64,000 bases of DNA from positions 24,572,936 through 24,636,935 of the forward strand of contig NC_058195.1 in assembly GCF_907165205.1 (NCBI RefSeq), given 5' to 3'. The DNA comes from Coccinella septempunctata (Eukaryota; Arthropoda; Insecta; Coleoptera; Coccinellidae). Positions 18,719 to 29,824 of this stretch are shown one piece after another. Under the pieces are notes generated by a model. The model made no database searches and was not told where the DNA came from. It saw only the letters and a program-made list of their open reading frames with translations. The stretch's first letter is position 1, and the number at the start of each line of letters is the position of its first letter. Both the position numbers and the translations under genes were made by a program.

Positions 18719-21700
18719 TCAATCACTATAAGTTTTCATGCCCAACAAATATCTGAGTCTTTGAAAAGCTTCTTTTGGTAGAGCTTTTGTGAAAAAATCA
18801 GCCTCTTGTTCTTTTGTTGGGACGTATTTAGGAGATATTTCACCACAATAGTATTTTTCCCGAACAAAATGGAATCGAACATCCACATGTTTCGTACGGC
18901 TGTGAAATTCAGGGTTGTGAATGAACTTGATAGCACCTTGGTTGTCTATATGTAGAGGAGTTGCACCCTTCAATGATACACCAATATCATTCAGCAACTG
19001 ACGTAACCATACAGCTTCTTTGGTTGCTTGGCATGCAGCTACATATTCTGCTTCTGTTGTTGATAAGGTAACACCTGCTTGCCTTTTGCTGGACCACGTA
19101 ATTGGACCTCCTGAAGCCTTGAACACGTATCCGGTAGTGGACCTTCTTGTTTCTTTGTCTGATGCGTAGTCAGCGTCACAGAAACCATTCAGGTTGTACT
19201 CTGGTTGTCTCAAATATTCTATTCCATAATTGGCAGTATTTTTCAGATATCTGATAATCCTCTTGACAGCATTCCACTGAGCTACTTTAGGATTATTCAG
19301 GAATCGGCTTGCGACTCCCACTGAATATGCAATATCTGGCCTTGAAACGATTGCAGCAAACATTAATGATCCCACACATTCTCTATAGGGACCTTCAGAG
19401 TTAATGTCTGTTTCAATTCTCATAAGATCAGTATTTGGGTCAGCTGGTGTTTCTGAGGGGTTACACTGATTCATTCCAAACTTATTCACAATTTTCTTTA
19501 TATATCTCGTTTGATGCAGAAATATAGAGTTTCTCTCCTTGTTCTCTATAATTTCAAGTCCAACATAATAATTGATATCGCCTACCTTAATTTCAAAGCA
19601 TTCACCTAATTCTCTAAGGAAAATATCCAGTGCTTTGTCAGATGGCGATATCAACAGACCATCGTCGACATAAATAATGAGCAGAACTTTGTGTTCCTGT
19701 ACATATCCTCGATAGATACATTTATCTGCTTGGCATTGCTCAAAACCGAATTTTTTTAGTACACTGTCAAATTTATGGTTCCAGCATCTGGGTGCTTGTT
19801 TTAATCCATATAATGATTTTACCAGTTTACAAACTTCATTGCCATGCTTGGGAAAACCTTCAGGAATTTCCATATAAACTTCTTCTGAGAGTTCTCCATA
19901 CAAAAAAGCTGTTTTAACATCAAACTGCTTTATTTTGTATCCTTCGTGGGCAGCAACCGACAGAATTACTCTGATTGAATCAAACCGTGTTGTAGGAGAA
20001 AATATTTCATGATAATCACGTCCTTCCTTTTGAGCAAAGCCTTTTGCACACAGTCTTGCTTTATATCTTTCTATTTCACCTTGATTGTTATATTTAAGTT
20101 TGAATACCCATTTTGATCCAATCGCTTTTCGTCCTTCAGGAAGTTTTTGTATGATCCATACTTTATTTTGTTCCAGAGCACGTATTTCTTCTTGTATTGC
20201 TTCTATCCACTTATCAGCGTTTTCGCAATGTTTTTCTTCTTCATAGGTATTTGGAACTTCTAGTTCCACCAGGTTCAGCTCAACTTCAAAATCTCTTAAT
20301 TTTTCCGGAAACTTGACGTTTCTTCTTGGCCTTCCATTATCTTCATTAGGTTCGATTTCTTCGTATGGTTGAAAATTATGCTCTGGCTGAATGTCTGATA
20401 TTGGATTTTCAAAGTTATCATCTGTGAACTCAATTAATACAGGTATCTCTTCTTGTTTATTCATAAATCCATTTTTCTCTTCCTGAAACATCACATTACA
20501 AGATATTGTAATCTTTCGATTCTGGGGATTGTATAAACGGTAATTTGTGGAATTCTTATCATATCCTACAAAAACCATTCTTTGACTTTTAGGTTGAAGC
20601 TTTGTTCTCTTCTGATTAGGAGTATGTACATATGCAACACATCCGAAGGTTTTGACATGACCTAAATATGGTTTTTCGCCTGTCCATTGTTCATAAGGTG
20701 TGGTTTCGCACTGCTTGGATGGTGTTCGATTCAAAATGTATATAGCAGTATTTGCTGCTTCTGCCCACAGATAGTGTGGTGCGTTTGCACTGATAAGCAT
20801 GGTTCGCACACTTTCCATAATGGTTCTATTCTCTCTTTCACATCTTCCATTTTGTTCTGGTGTATATGGTGCGGTAGTTTCTAATTCAATACCCTCTTTC
20901 ATCATGTACATTTCCAGTTCTTTGTTTGTGTATTCAGAACCATTGTCAACATGAAGAGCATTCACTGAGTGTCCGAACTTTGTTTTGACAACGTTATTGT
21001 ATCTAACAAAACATTCAAAAGTATCACTTTTGTGCTTCATGAAGTAAGCTACTCGGTATCCTGTACAGCTATCTTTGAACAATAACATATAACGAGCACC
21101 TGATACGGATGATGTTGCAATAGGTCCACATATATCACTATAGACAAGTTTTCCGGGAGCACTTTTGTTGACTCTTGTTGACTTGGAAAAACTTTTTCTA
21201 TGCTGCTTGCCTAGTATACAGGCTTCACATTGGAAATTGTCAATATTACTCATTGTTACTCCTTTTACAAGATTTCTTAGGACCATATCTTTCAAGTACT
21301 GCTTGTTTATGTGACCAAGCCTTTTGTGACAAATTTCCATAGATTCTCTGACTTGTTCTGTTACAGTTGCTTCAGTGTTGTTGCAAACTGTACGAATAAG
21401 CATCTTGTATAGATTATTTGTTTTCTGCTGCAAAGCACTAGCTACAAGGTCTCCTTCTAGATATATTTTGGCATAAGTACCCTCCTTGATTATCTTCATG
21501 TTCCTACTCGTCAGAACTCCTTCAGATATAAGATTTTTTCTCAAGTCTGGGATGAAGAGTACATCTTGTATGTAAGAATCAAACCAATGTCCATCTATTA
21601 ACTTCTGAATTTTTACTGTGCCTTTTCCTTTCACTTCTAGGCTTTTACTATTTCCTAGGTATACATGAAAAGGGCTTTCAAGTTCTTCGACCTCAGAGAA

Positions 21701-22579
21701 GTAATCTCTTCTATAGGACATATGTGCTGAAGCACCACTATCTAGTATCCAGATATCATTACACTGTGTGATATTGAGCTCCTCTATTTGAATATTTAGT
21801 GCTGTTTCATTTCTTCTATTCGATTCACTATATTTTGTTTGATTTGATTCCTTTGAAGCGTAACAGTCCTTTGACATATGACCACGTTTATGGCAAGAAA
21901 AGCATTTGAATGGGAATCTTTTCTTCTTAGCTGCATTTGGCGTACCTTTCTTCTTTGTGTTCAAAGTCATTGTGGCGAGAGCTTCCTGTTCTTCTTCTAA
22001 CATTGTCAAACTTTGTTCTTCATCTTGGAGTCTGGCAGTCAGGTTCTTCACTGTTTGCTTTCTCTCATCCATTGACAGCCAGGCTTGCCTTACATTTCTA
22101 TATTTCTGTGGCAATGTGTTTAAGATTTTTGTTACTATAGCAGTTTCACTGAAAGAATCACCACAATCTTTGATTTGCTGTGCAAAATTTTCGATTTTGG
22201 CTACATGCTTTGCCACAGAGTCATTGGGATCCATCCTATATTGGTGAAACTTTTCATGTGCCATGAGTTTATTAACTTCTGACTTTTGACAATATATTGA
22301 GTCAAGTTTCTCTTTCATCGCCTTCGAGGTTTCGCAATTTTCTATAAGAGTAATCTGCTCGAAGTCCATGGCTGATGTAATAAGAAACATAGCTTGTGCA
22401 TCCTTTCTGTACCAACTATCTAATCCTGCAGCCTGGGTCGCAGCTGGTTTTTCCATTGTTCCATCTACAAGACCATAAAGTCCTTTTGCCTTCAGGGCAC
22501 ATTTCAGCTGGAACATCCATTGGTGATAGTTTTGTTCGGTGAATTTCGTAATACTACCAACGTCTATTTTGTCACTCAT
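18719..22579 (-). CDS. Copia Gag-Pol polyprotein, intact (1286 aa)
   Basis: One uninterrupted frame encodes all functions of a copia-type element. In order: gag (MSDKIDVGSITKFTEQNYHQW), a CCHC knuckle (CFSCHKRGHMSKDC, about residue 225), aspartic protease (WILDSGASAHM, about 277), integrase zinc domain (HKRLGHI...CEACILGKQ), integrase core with D (YSDICGP), D (HVDNGSEYT) and E (PEQNGRCERENRT), reverse transcriptase with FDVKTAFLYGEL and the catalytic IIYVDDGLL, and RNase H (GFCDADYASDKETRRSTTGY, STTEAEYVA). The start is the first ATG, just inside the primer-binding site, and the stop lies just before the 3' LTR. Length and order are standard. No disabling mutation is seen, so the copy may be mobile. 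Confidence 0.97.
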   Translation of the reverse strand: MSDKIDVGSITKFTEQNYHQWMFQLKCALKAKGLYGLVDGTMEKPAATQAAGLDSWYRKDAQAMFLITSAMDFEQITLIENCETSKAMKEKLDSIYCQKSEVNKLMAHEKFHQYRMDPNDSVAKHVAKIENFAQQIKDCGDSFSETAIVTKILNTLPQKYRNVRQAWLSMDERKQTVKNLTARLQDEEQSLTMLEEEQEALATMTLNTKKKGTPNAAKKKRFPFKCFSCHKRGHMSKDCYASKESNQTKYSESNRRNETALNIQIEELNITQCNDIWILDSGASAHMSYRRDYFSEVEELESPFHVYLGNSKSLEVKGKGTVKIQKLIDGHWFDSYIQDVLFIPDLRKNLISEGVLTSRNMKIIKEGTYAKIYLEGDLVASALQQKTNNLYKMLIRTVCNNTEATVTEQVRESMEICHKRLGHINKQYLKDMVLRNLVKGVTMSNIDNFQCEACILGKQHRKSFSKSTRVNKSAPGKLVYSDICGPIATSSVSGARYMLLFKDSCTGYRVAYFMKHKSDTFECFVRYNNVVKTKFGHSVNALHVDNGSEYTNKELEMYMMKEGIELETTAPYTPEQNGRCERENRTIMESVRTMLISANAPHYLWAEAANTAIYILNRTPSKQCETTPYEQWTGEKPYLGHVKTFGCVAYVHTPNQKRTKLQPKSQRMVFVGYDKNSTNYRLYNPQNRKITISCNVMFQEEKNGFMNKQEEIPVLIEFTDDNFENPISDIQPEHNFQPYEEIEPNEDNGRPRRNVKFPEKLRDFEVELNLVELEVPNTYEEEKHCENADKWIEAIQEEIRALEQNKVWIIQKLPEGRKAIGSKWVFKLKYNNQGEIERYKARLCAKGFAQKEGRDYHEIFSPTTRFDSIRVILSVAAHEGYKIKQFDVKTAFLYGELSEEVYMEIPEGFPKHGNEVCKLVKSLYGLKQAPRCWNHKFDSVLKKFGFEQCQADKCIYRGYVQEHKVLLIIYVDDGLLISPSDKALDIFLRELGECFEIKVGDINYYVGLEIIENKERNSIFLHQTRYIKKIVNKFGMNQCNPSETPADPNTDLMRIETDINSEGPYRECVGSLMFAAIVSRPDIAYSVGVASRFLNNPKVAQWNAVKRIIRYLKNTANYGIEYLRQPEYNLNGFCDADYASDKETRRSTTGYVFKASGGPITWSSKRQAGVTLSTTEAEYVAACQATKEAVWLRQLLNDIGVSLKGATPLHIDNQGAIKFIHNPEFHSRTKHVDVRFHFVREKYYCGEISPKYVPTKEQEADFFTKALPKEAFQRLRYLLGMKTYSD

Positions 22580-22631
22580 TTTTCAACGATGTCTTCAGTG
22601 TCTATTTATACGAACACTGGGCCCATAACCA

Positions 22632-22808
22632 ATTGTACAAATTCGTTGAACAATAGTGATAAAGATTGGTATTTATCACTCGGGAAAAACTTAGCACGTT
22701 TAACGTTTCTTTATTATTGACAACTACATCAATTGTTCTTGACATACATCAATATATTATATATTCCGAACATCGAATACTAACACGAAATACATAATAA
22801 TTCCAATA
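22632..22808 (-). repeat. Copia 5' LTR
   Basis: 177 bp, matching the 3' LTR at 18480-18656 with about one substitution. The adjacent minus-strand GGTTATGGGCCCAG is the tRNA-iMet primer-binding site. Confidence 0.9.
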
Positions 22809-22877
22809 CAGTATCGTGCTGGGATTAATGTGTTTATCCTTTATTGGATAACACTTTAATGGATTTTTAAAATAGGT

Positions 22878-25477
22878 TTATGTTCTTATTTTAATCTTTT
22901 CAAAATGATCTCTTGATCTCCTTCGGTAAATTCGCATTCTACTTCTGTTTTCCTCTGGGTCGTAGTCCGCTAGTCTCCTGAGTTCTTGATTCGGATGGTT
23001 TTTCGCTGTTTCGAATAATTTCTCTGCTTTTCTGTTCATGAATTCCGTTATGGATTCCCATTTTATGTCCCTATGAAGCTGTCTATTCCTGACAAACCAA
23101 GGTGCATCTATTGCACATCGTAGCAGCTTGTTTTCAGTGGCCTGAATTCTTTTGATGTGGCTCTTTGCCGCGAATCCCCAGGGAAATGATCCATTGGTCA
23201 GTTGAGGCCTAGCAACGGCTTTGATTATCTTCTCTTTCGACAGGTGGCTTCTTCTTCCTATTAGAGGGTAGAGTCTATTCATCGCTGCTTTCGTTTTGTC
23301 GATTGCTAGTTTGATATGACTTTTGCAAGTAAGTCCTTTGTCAAGCGTTTTTCCTGAATATTTGGCTTCGTTTTTCCAGTCAATTTCTTCGCCGTCAACT
23401 TCTAGATTCGTTGTGGGTCGCAGTCTTCTCTTCTGTAGTAATATTGCTTGGTTTTTTTTCCATTGAGCTTGATTTTCCACTTTATGCATCAGTCATTTGT
23501 TTTGTCAATCGTTTCTTGTAGAACTCGTTCTATTACTTCTGGGTTGCGGTGTCGAGTTGCTATGCCTGTGTCGTCAGCATATAACGTTAGCATGGTTCTT
23601 GGAATCTTCGGAATATCGTGAATGTATATGTTGTACAGAAGTGGCCCAAGTACTGACAAGTGTCAGTACTCCAAGTGGGGTACTCCAGCCTCTATATCTC
23701 TTGTTGTGGAGCATTCTCCTTCCACTTTCACGTAGAATCTTCTATTTTTGAGATAAATCCGGATCAACTTGCATATTTTGATCGAATATCCAGCACATAT
23801 TATTTTATATTAATCCTTCATGCCATACTCTGACGAATGCTCTGGCGACGTCTAGTAAAACAAGACCTATAGCTTGTTTATTTTGGAATCCCTCTCTAAT
23901 GTGAGCCTTATAATTGTTGCTCTGTTGAATGCTCCCTTCTGAATCCGAACTGTTCTGGTGGTATTAGTTTCAGATTTTCGGTTTCCTCATTTAGCCTTGT
24001 GGCTATAATTCTTTCTAATACTTTTCCAAACGCCGACAGTAGACTTATCGGTCTGTAGTTTTGTGGCAACTTCTTCTCTTTGAAAGGTTTATTGAACACT
24101 ATGACTTCCACTGTTTTCCATTTTTCTGGGTAGTGTTCTGTCCTCATAATTCCATTTGCGATATTTGTTTGAGCATCTATACCTTTTTTAGGTAATTTCT
24201 TTAACATAATATTCGTTATTTCACCGCTTCCGGGAGCTTTCCTCTTCTTCAAACTTCTAATTATTTCCCTGACTTCATTTGGCGATGTTGGTTTGTCTAT
24301 TTCAGTAGCCGCCGGTAATTCATCCATTTCTTCTTCATTTTCTTCAACCTGTTCTTCCAAATCTTCATCATCGTCTTCTATCCTGTTATTTACTCGTTCG
24401 ATCGAGTCCGCCGATGCATCTGCCTTATCAGTATTGGTATTCTCCGTGTAGGGGTGGAATTTTAGTCGTTCCTCCTCGTAGCCTTTTTTGGATTCCCCAT
24501 GCAGAATGATCAATTGTATTCAGTTCTTGAATCTTTTTGTTCCATCTGCTTGTTCTTGGATCTTTCAGGGCATTTTTCAGAACTTGGCTATGGCGGTTGA
24601 GGTTCCTTCTATTCAGATCATTTTTATTCATCCGACATATTCTTCTGAGTCTCCGATTGTCTCGTATAAGATCCTCTACTTCTTTAGGCGTATCACCATG
24701 CGGATGACTTGGTGCTGGTCTCTTCACTTTCCTCGTGCTTTTTTCGTAAGAACAGTTTATCAACCGCACATTCTCGATCTTCTGGAGTGCTTATTATTGG
24801 GAGTTCTGTTATTTCCGATTGTATTAAATGGCTGAATTTGGCCTAATTGGTATATTCTCTAATTTCCATCAGTTTTTCCCTTCGTTCTTCTCCAATTGTC
24901 AATTCCACGGGATTGTGGTTTGAGGTTCCATCTGCTAAAGTTTTAATCATGAATTCTCGTGTTATATTTTTCAATATCGCGATATCTATTATATCTGGTA
25001 TTCCTTTACCAAAAACAAGATATGTTGGTAACTCTGGTCCAATCACTATGGCATTTTGTTTTCCGGCGAAATCCTTGAGTTTTTTGCAATTTCTATTCTC
25101 TCTTATGCTGTTCCATAATGGGGATATACAGTTGAAATCTCCAATGCAGATTGTCGGGTTTGTTCCTGCCAACATGTTGTTCATCTCCTCTTCCAATAAA
25201 TTGTTTTATGTTCGCTTATATGCCGAGGTAAATTCGACTCTTTGTCGATTTAATTCGGCAACAATCGCCGCTGTTTCTGTTTTCTCCTTGTGTTTCGTGT
25301 TTCATAATTCATGAAATTCAGTCGTCTATTCCTGCTTATTCTTGAGTCCTGTAGGGCTATAATATCAGCTTGTCTCTCTGATATTATTTCTTCTATCTCG
25401 GCTTTCCGAGTGTTGATCCCGTTTATGTTCCACGAGATTATCCTGAGGGATCTCTTCCTAAAATCCGTAAGGTCCAT
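22878..25477 (-). pseudogene. J1 ORF2: endonuclease-reverse transcriptase, many frameshifts
   Basis: Same protein as J2 ORF2 but in at least five frame-shifted pieces. 25477-25250 holds the endonuclease start (RIISWNINGINTRKAEIEE). 25196-24843 holds the endonuclease middle (ICIGDFNCISPLWNS). 24769-24428 is the linker. 24513-23908 is the start of reverse transcriptase (APGSGEITN, FNKPFKEKKLPQNYRPISLLS). 23489-22878 is the thumb and C-terminus. The YADD catalytic region around 23580 is out of frame and contains a local duplication (TACTGACAAGTGTCAGTACT). Not functional. Confidence 0.85.
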
Positions 25478-25802
25478 TAATTTAGTTTACTGAATAATGC
25501 GTGAAGCTTTTTCTCCATTTCTTTTTCAATTTTCAACATTATCTTGTTGAATTTTTTTCCGTGAAAATATCTAAATCATCGGCTGATTCAGATATTTTTT
25601 TTTTCTTGTTTACTTTTTACAGTCGGTTTTAATTGAGGCTTTTTTTGTTCCTCTTTCTTCTGCATAGGCTTAGAAGTTTCTTTCTTTTTTTCCTGTTCTG
25701 CAGGTTTGGTTTTTACAGTTTGCAGAACTTTTCGTGCAGGTGTTGCTTTATTCGACGGCTTTTTCTATTTTATTTGTTTTTGGCCGGCTCTCTTCTTTCT
25801 GG

Positions 25803-26841
25803 TCACCAGCTTAAATTCGCTACATCCCTTGTAGCTTGCTGGATGGCCTTCTTCACCACATAAAACGCATGTAGCGTTTCGTTTCTTTGTTTACCTCTCC
25901 TAGTGAGTTCACAATCTTTGCTGCTATGGTTTCCCGAACACTTCACACATCTTGGGAAGGAGCATTTATTTTGTGCGTGTCCGTACCTTTGGCATCTGAA
26001 GCATTGGCTTGGACTTTCTGCCTTCTTTTTTGGTTCGACCACAATACAGAGGTTGTAGAGTCGTTGGATGTCGTATATATCCTTCTTTTGCGTTTTAACT
26101 AGATATAATGGTATCGGCTTCTTCGTTTTATTTGATGTCATTCAAGACACCTCAGCATCATCGATTCCCTGTAATCTCAGGTCATTTTTGATCAATTCCA
26201 GATCTGCGTCTATTGGAAGATGCCTAATGCTGTCGTAAATTTTTTTTTCCTCCTCCATCTGGTATGTGAAGTACTCCTTCCCAACTTGGTCGAAGAATGT
26301 AGTTATTTAAGCTTTGGTTATAATCTTGATTCCGTCTTTCACTACGGTAGCCCGGTTATAACTGAATTTCTTGGTATAGAGAGCTTTTGAGATCTCTACC
26401 CTATCTTGATGGGTGGGATTTATCCCTTCTAGGCACTGCCGTTGTCTTCTTGAAGGTCTCCTCATCAGAAGAGGAGCTTTCGTTTCGCGCGCGTTTAGTT
26501 GGGGGCGCGCTTGGGGCCTTCGCAATCAGCGTTGCATCATTTTTCCTTGTTTCGGGTTGTGAAACAATTCCTTTAAAGGAATGATTTTTGGAACCCGCTA
26601 CCAGTTTTGTGATTGCAGCGTAAGTATGAGATTTCGGCATATTATTGCGGGTCATTTTCTCTCTCAGGAGGAGCATCTCACCGACCAACTCTGACACAGT
26701 TTCAGTCGGTTTAACAATTTGAGCTTTCAACTGCCCATTTTCTTCTCTGAGCTTTACAAGCTCCTCGTGTTCGCCGTCGCTATATTCTTCAGCATCGGTC
26801 GCTTCCATGTAGGAATTCTCATTATCTGAAGTTTCCGACAT
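25803..26841 (-). pseudogene. J1 ORF1: gag-like RNA-binding protein, frameshifted
   Basis: Counterpart of J2 ORF1. The piece 26841-26401 starts MSETSDNENSYMEATDAEE with a leucine-rich coiled coil and a Ser-rich linker. 26525-26307 is a shadow-plus-shift region. 26141-25803 carries two CCHC-type knuckles (CFRCQRYGHAQNKC and CVKCSGNHSSKDC). At the position where J2 has a stop codon, J1 has a sense glutamine codon. The third knuckle is out of frame. Confidence 0.8.
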
Positions 26842-27001
26842 GGTATTATACTCAAAATTCTCAAAATATCAAACAATTTGAAAATAATAAAATATTCAGG
26901 AATAAAACTACTGGTATAAGCGTCCTATATATTGAACAATCCGGAAACAATATCAGGAAACAGGACTAAGAAATGAAAGAAACTATGGTTTCATGACAAC
27001 C

Positions 27002-27045
27002 GTGGCGACGTTTCGCAAGATGTCTCTTGCTTCCTCAGGCCCACA
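27002..27045 (-). ncRNA. Hammerhead-ribozyme-like motif, Penelope type
   Basis: Minus strand: GTGGGC, then core CTGAGGA (27032-27038; the fifth core base is variable in the consensus), one extra A, a perfect 6-bp helix II GCAAGA-GACA-TCTTGC, GAAAC (27010-27014), GTC, then GCCAC able to pair with the GTGG upstream. This is the minimal-helix-III design known from Penelope terminal repeats. No Penelope frame is next to it, so it may be a solo terminal repeat relic. Confidence 0.5.
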
Positions 27046-27360
27046 ATTTATTCGAGACATAGTTACAACGTATAGTACATCCACAATTTCTTACCAAAGA
27101 TGTCTATAGTCTATCCAAATCCAAGAGGCCAGCGTAAACAAACTGACTAACGCGTGATCTTATTTAAGGTACTCCTCTTATTGGTCAAAGCTTCAGGAAC
27201 GCCATGTTTGCAGGTGGGAGTAATGCAGAACCGCATTACGTTTGATTCATTGATTGTATGCGAATTGTTGTGCAGAACTGCAGAGATCATTCATTGCTTT
27301 TTCTTTCGTAAATTGGTTTATAGTTGTAGCAAGTTATTCAAGTTACAAGCATTTAAGATA

Positions 27361-29086
27361 ATGTCAAGTACTGATACTGCTGAGGAATCGCATGTTGACT
27401 TAAGTCCTCCAAAAAAGAGACGTCTGAAACGACACTTCAGTGCCGAGATAAAAGATATGATTTTGAATACTTATAAAATTGAGATTATTCAAAATGCAGG
27501 AATGTGTTTAAAGGACGTAGAACTCCGAGTTGCTGAGAGACTTGGCATTGGAGCTCGAAGTGTTAGGAGAATTATTTCCGAATACATAAATTCCAGTGTT
27601 CTATCACAGCAGGCAACAAATCAAAATCGGACCACCAAATGGGAGTCCTTATCAGATTTCGATAAAAATGTAATACGGCGAAAAGTTCACGAGTTTTTCT
27701 TCAGAAATGAACACCCGACTATATAGAAAGTATTAAAAATAGTTAATGAAGACTCGAAATTGCCAAATTTTAAGAAGAGTACCTTCTCTATAATATTGAA
27801 AAAACTTAATTTCAAATATGGACATCGCCAACGCAACAGTTTTTTAATGAACCGTGACGACATTAAATGTTGGAGAAGAAACTATCTCACGAAAATTAGG
27901 ACCTTCCGTGATGAAAACAGGAAGATTTACTGCTTGGATGAAACTTGGGTAAATGCCGGTCATACTAAATCCAAAGTGTGGACCGATGAAACAGTTACAT
28001 CTTCTCGGCAAGCGTTACTTGCTGGATTATCTACTGAATTAAAAATCCGTCTGGGAAGGTCTTGAATTTTGAGTTTAACCCTCGGTTTCATAAAGCTTGA
28101 TCAGAGAATCAACGATCGATTGACGGATGAACGTCAATTAGTTTTCAGTCGATAAGTTGGTCATAAGCATTCTGAATATCATTCTTGCACCAAATAATTA
28201 TCTATACACGCCCATTTGATGATTCTCAACTGCTACTCCTCCAATATATTCGGAAATATGAAAGTTTCAATGATTTCCTTCGGGAAATCGAATGCCAAAT
28301 CGTTGATCGAGCAATCAAAGTTTTGTGAAACTTGATGTAAGTACCATTTTGGTGGAAAACAATTTCAACATTACTTTTCAAATGAAGTGAATATATTTTT
28401 CCAGGCAAAGGGCAAAGAATTATAGTGTGTCATATTGGCAGTGACACTGGTTTTTTAACTGGAGGACTCTGGACTTTCCAATCCAAAAAAACTGGTGACT
28501 ACCATGAAGAAATGGATGGTCAGTCCTTCGAAAAGTGGTCGAGGGTATACTTCCTAAATTGGAGGAAAATTCTATAGTAGTTTTAGATAATGCTCCTCAC
28601 CATTCAAGGAAAATGGAAAAAATTCCTAATTCACAATTCAGACAGAGTGATATCCAACAATGGTTGAGGGAGAAAAATATTGATTTCACCCCTGACCTCA
28701 TAAAAGCGCAATAGTTGCAGATAGTCAGGCAGAACAAAGAAAACTTTGAAAAATACATCGTGGATGAAACCGCAAAGGCCCAAAATATTACTGTACTTAG
28801 ATTACCGCCCTACCACTGCGAACTGAACCCTATTGAATTGATTTGGGCCGATGTCAAGAATTTTGTGGCAGATAAAAACACCACATTTAAAATGGCTGAC
28901 GTCCAAAATCTTTTTCAAGAGGCTCTCTCACGGGTTACTTCCGAAAGATGGAGAAAGTGCGTGAAACATGTCAAACAAAAAGTTGAGGTAGACAAGTGGA
29001 AACTGGATAATATTATGGATGATATAACAACAGTCATCGTCAACTTAGAGGAAAGTTCTGCATCTTCTGACGACACTACGGGGTAG
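27361..29086 (+). pseudogene. DD82E-type transposase pseudogene
   Basis: The ATG at 27361 starts MSSTDTAEESHVDLSPPKKR. A helix-turn-helix follows (DVELRVAERLGIGARSVRRII). The first catalytic Asp is in YCLDETWVNAGHTKS. The second is in VVLDNAPHHSRKMEK, and the final acid is the Glu of PYHCELNPIELIWADVKNF. Counting the interrupted frame, 82 residues separate the second Asp and the Glu, far more than the usual 34-41 because of a helical insert (FRQSDIQQWLREKNID). Stops at 27723-27725 and in the insert (TAG near 28712), a one-base loss near 28042 and an insertion at about 28062-28336 inactivate it. From memory, DD82E corresponds to the group described as Sailor. Confidence 0.8.
28062..28336. mobile_element. 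MITE-like insertion in the DD82E transposase
   Basis: Imperfect inverted ends: GGTTTCATAAAGCTTGATCA... near 28083 and ...TCAAAGTTTTGTGAAACTTG near 28333, with ATCAACGAT and ATCGTTGAT inside them. It abuts a short intron-like stretch at 28337-28404 that starts GTAAGT and ends TTTTTCCAG, after which the transposase resumes (KGQRIIVCHIGSD). Probably the element inserted at the exon edge of a native 68-bp intron. Ends are approximate. Confidence 0.5.
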
Positions 29087-29351
29087 TCACTTTTACAAAA
29101 AAAATATTGTTACACATTTATATTATATACATAGTATTTATTAAAGTGGGAACTTTAGATTAATTGTTCATTACTGAGACTCGTAGATAAGCATACATAT
29201 TTTTCACCGGAACTGGAACAATCAAAAAGTTTTAAAATATAACGCTCTCGGAATTCAATTTATTAGTACACCTCTGCGTTATCACGTTCTTGACGCGTGA
29301 TCATTGCATGCTGCAATGTTTACCGCTGGCCTCTTGGATTTGGATATACTA

Positions 29352-29824
29352 TAGTCACATTCAATGATATCGAAAAATTGAGCACGACTCAGCAACATAC
29401 GGTGACACAGAAGAACCGACAGAACACAAAACAACAACAACAACTTCACATCCAATATCAAAACAATTCTTTACAATTACATATTACAGTCTATTATCGT
29501 TAACAAATATCGCATAAGTGAAATAAACATCCTCAATGTATTATTATTATTTTTTTTTTCATTTTATATTATTTTGATATATTCTATATTATTATTATTT
29601 ATTCATTCATTTTTTTCTTTAATTATATAATTTATTTTATGAATAATCTTTCACCATATCATTAGTTTTTTTTTCTATTCTGTAGTTATATATACATACA
29701 CCAACATTTAAAATATCCTAAATATTCTACGACCTAACCTGGGTCAACAAGACGCTCGTGTTTTCTAATGATGGAATTCTACTGTCCAGCCAAACTTTCA
29801 GTGTCCGTTTTATAGTTCATGGAA
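29352..29824. other. Low-complexity flank of a Penelope element
   Basis: AT-rich sequence with (CAA)n at about 29430-29450 and T/A-rich runs at 29540-29660. No gene. Probably the 3' flank of the minus-strand Penelope element that begins at 29825. Confidence 0.4.

Larger units (their letters stand above)
18480..22808 (-). mobile_element. Copia LTR retrotransposon, complete and young
   Basis: 177-bp LTRs (18480-18656 and 22632-22808) flank one long reading frame. They differ by essentially one base (AAATTCC against AAATTCG), which implies a recent insertion. The primer-binding site right inside the 5' LTR reads GGTTATGGGCCCAG on the minus strand (22616-22630), the initiator-tRNA-Met type used by copia elements. 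A purine-rich AAGTGGGAG precedes the 3' LTR. The element sits in the Jockey LINE J1: flanks CACTA and CAGTA are a 5-bp target duplication with one mismatch, and the unoccupied site is seen at 48590-48610. Confidence 0.93.
22809..26900 (-). mobile_element. Jockey-like LINE, copy J1, decayed body
   Basis: Inverse of the better preserved copy J2 (about 43700-48799), running from ORF1 near 26841 down to the ORF2 end near 22878. The 5' untranslated match stops near 26900, so J1 is slightly 5'-truncated. Its 3' end continues at 18285-18479 beyond the Copia element. Confidence 0.9.
27107..29351 (+). mobile_element. Tc1/mariner-superfamily transposon with DD82E spacing, broken
   Basis: Inverted repeats of about 40 bp (TAGTCTATCCAAATCCAAGA... 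at 27107 and its inverse ending 29351), flanked by TA (27105-27106, 29352-29353). A second inverted word, ACGCGTGATC, lies just inside both ends. The interior is one transposase gene with several stops and an insertion. Total length is 2.25 kb. Confidence 0.85.

Noticed and set aside
28059..28404. The entire 346-bp interruption of the DD82E transposase as one GT-AG intron.
   Set aside because: Splicing AG|GT...AG would give the wrong frame for the conserved KGQRIIV block; a MITE-like insertion next to a 68-bp GTAAGT...CAG intron fits better.
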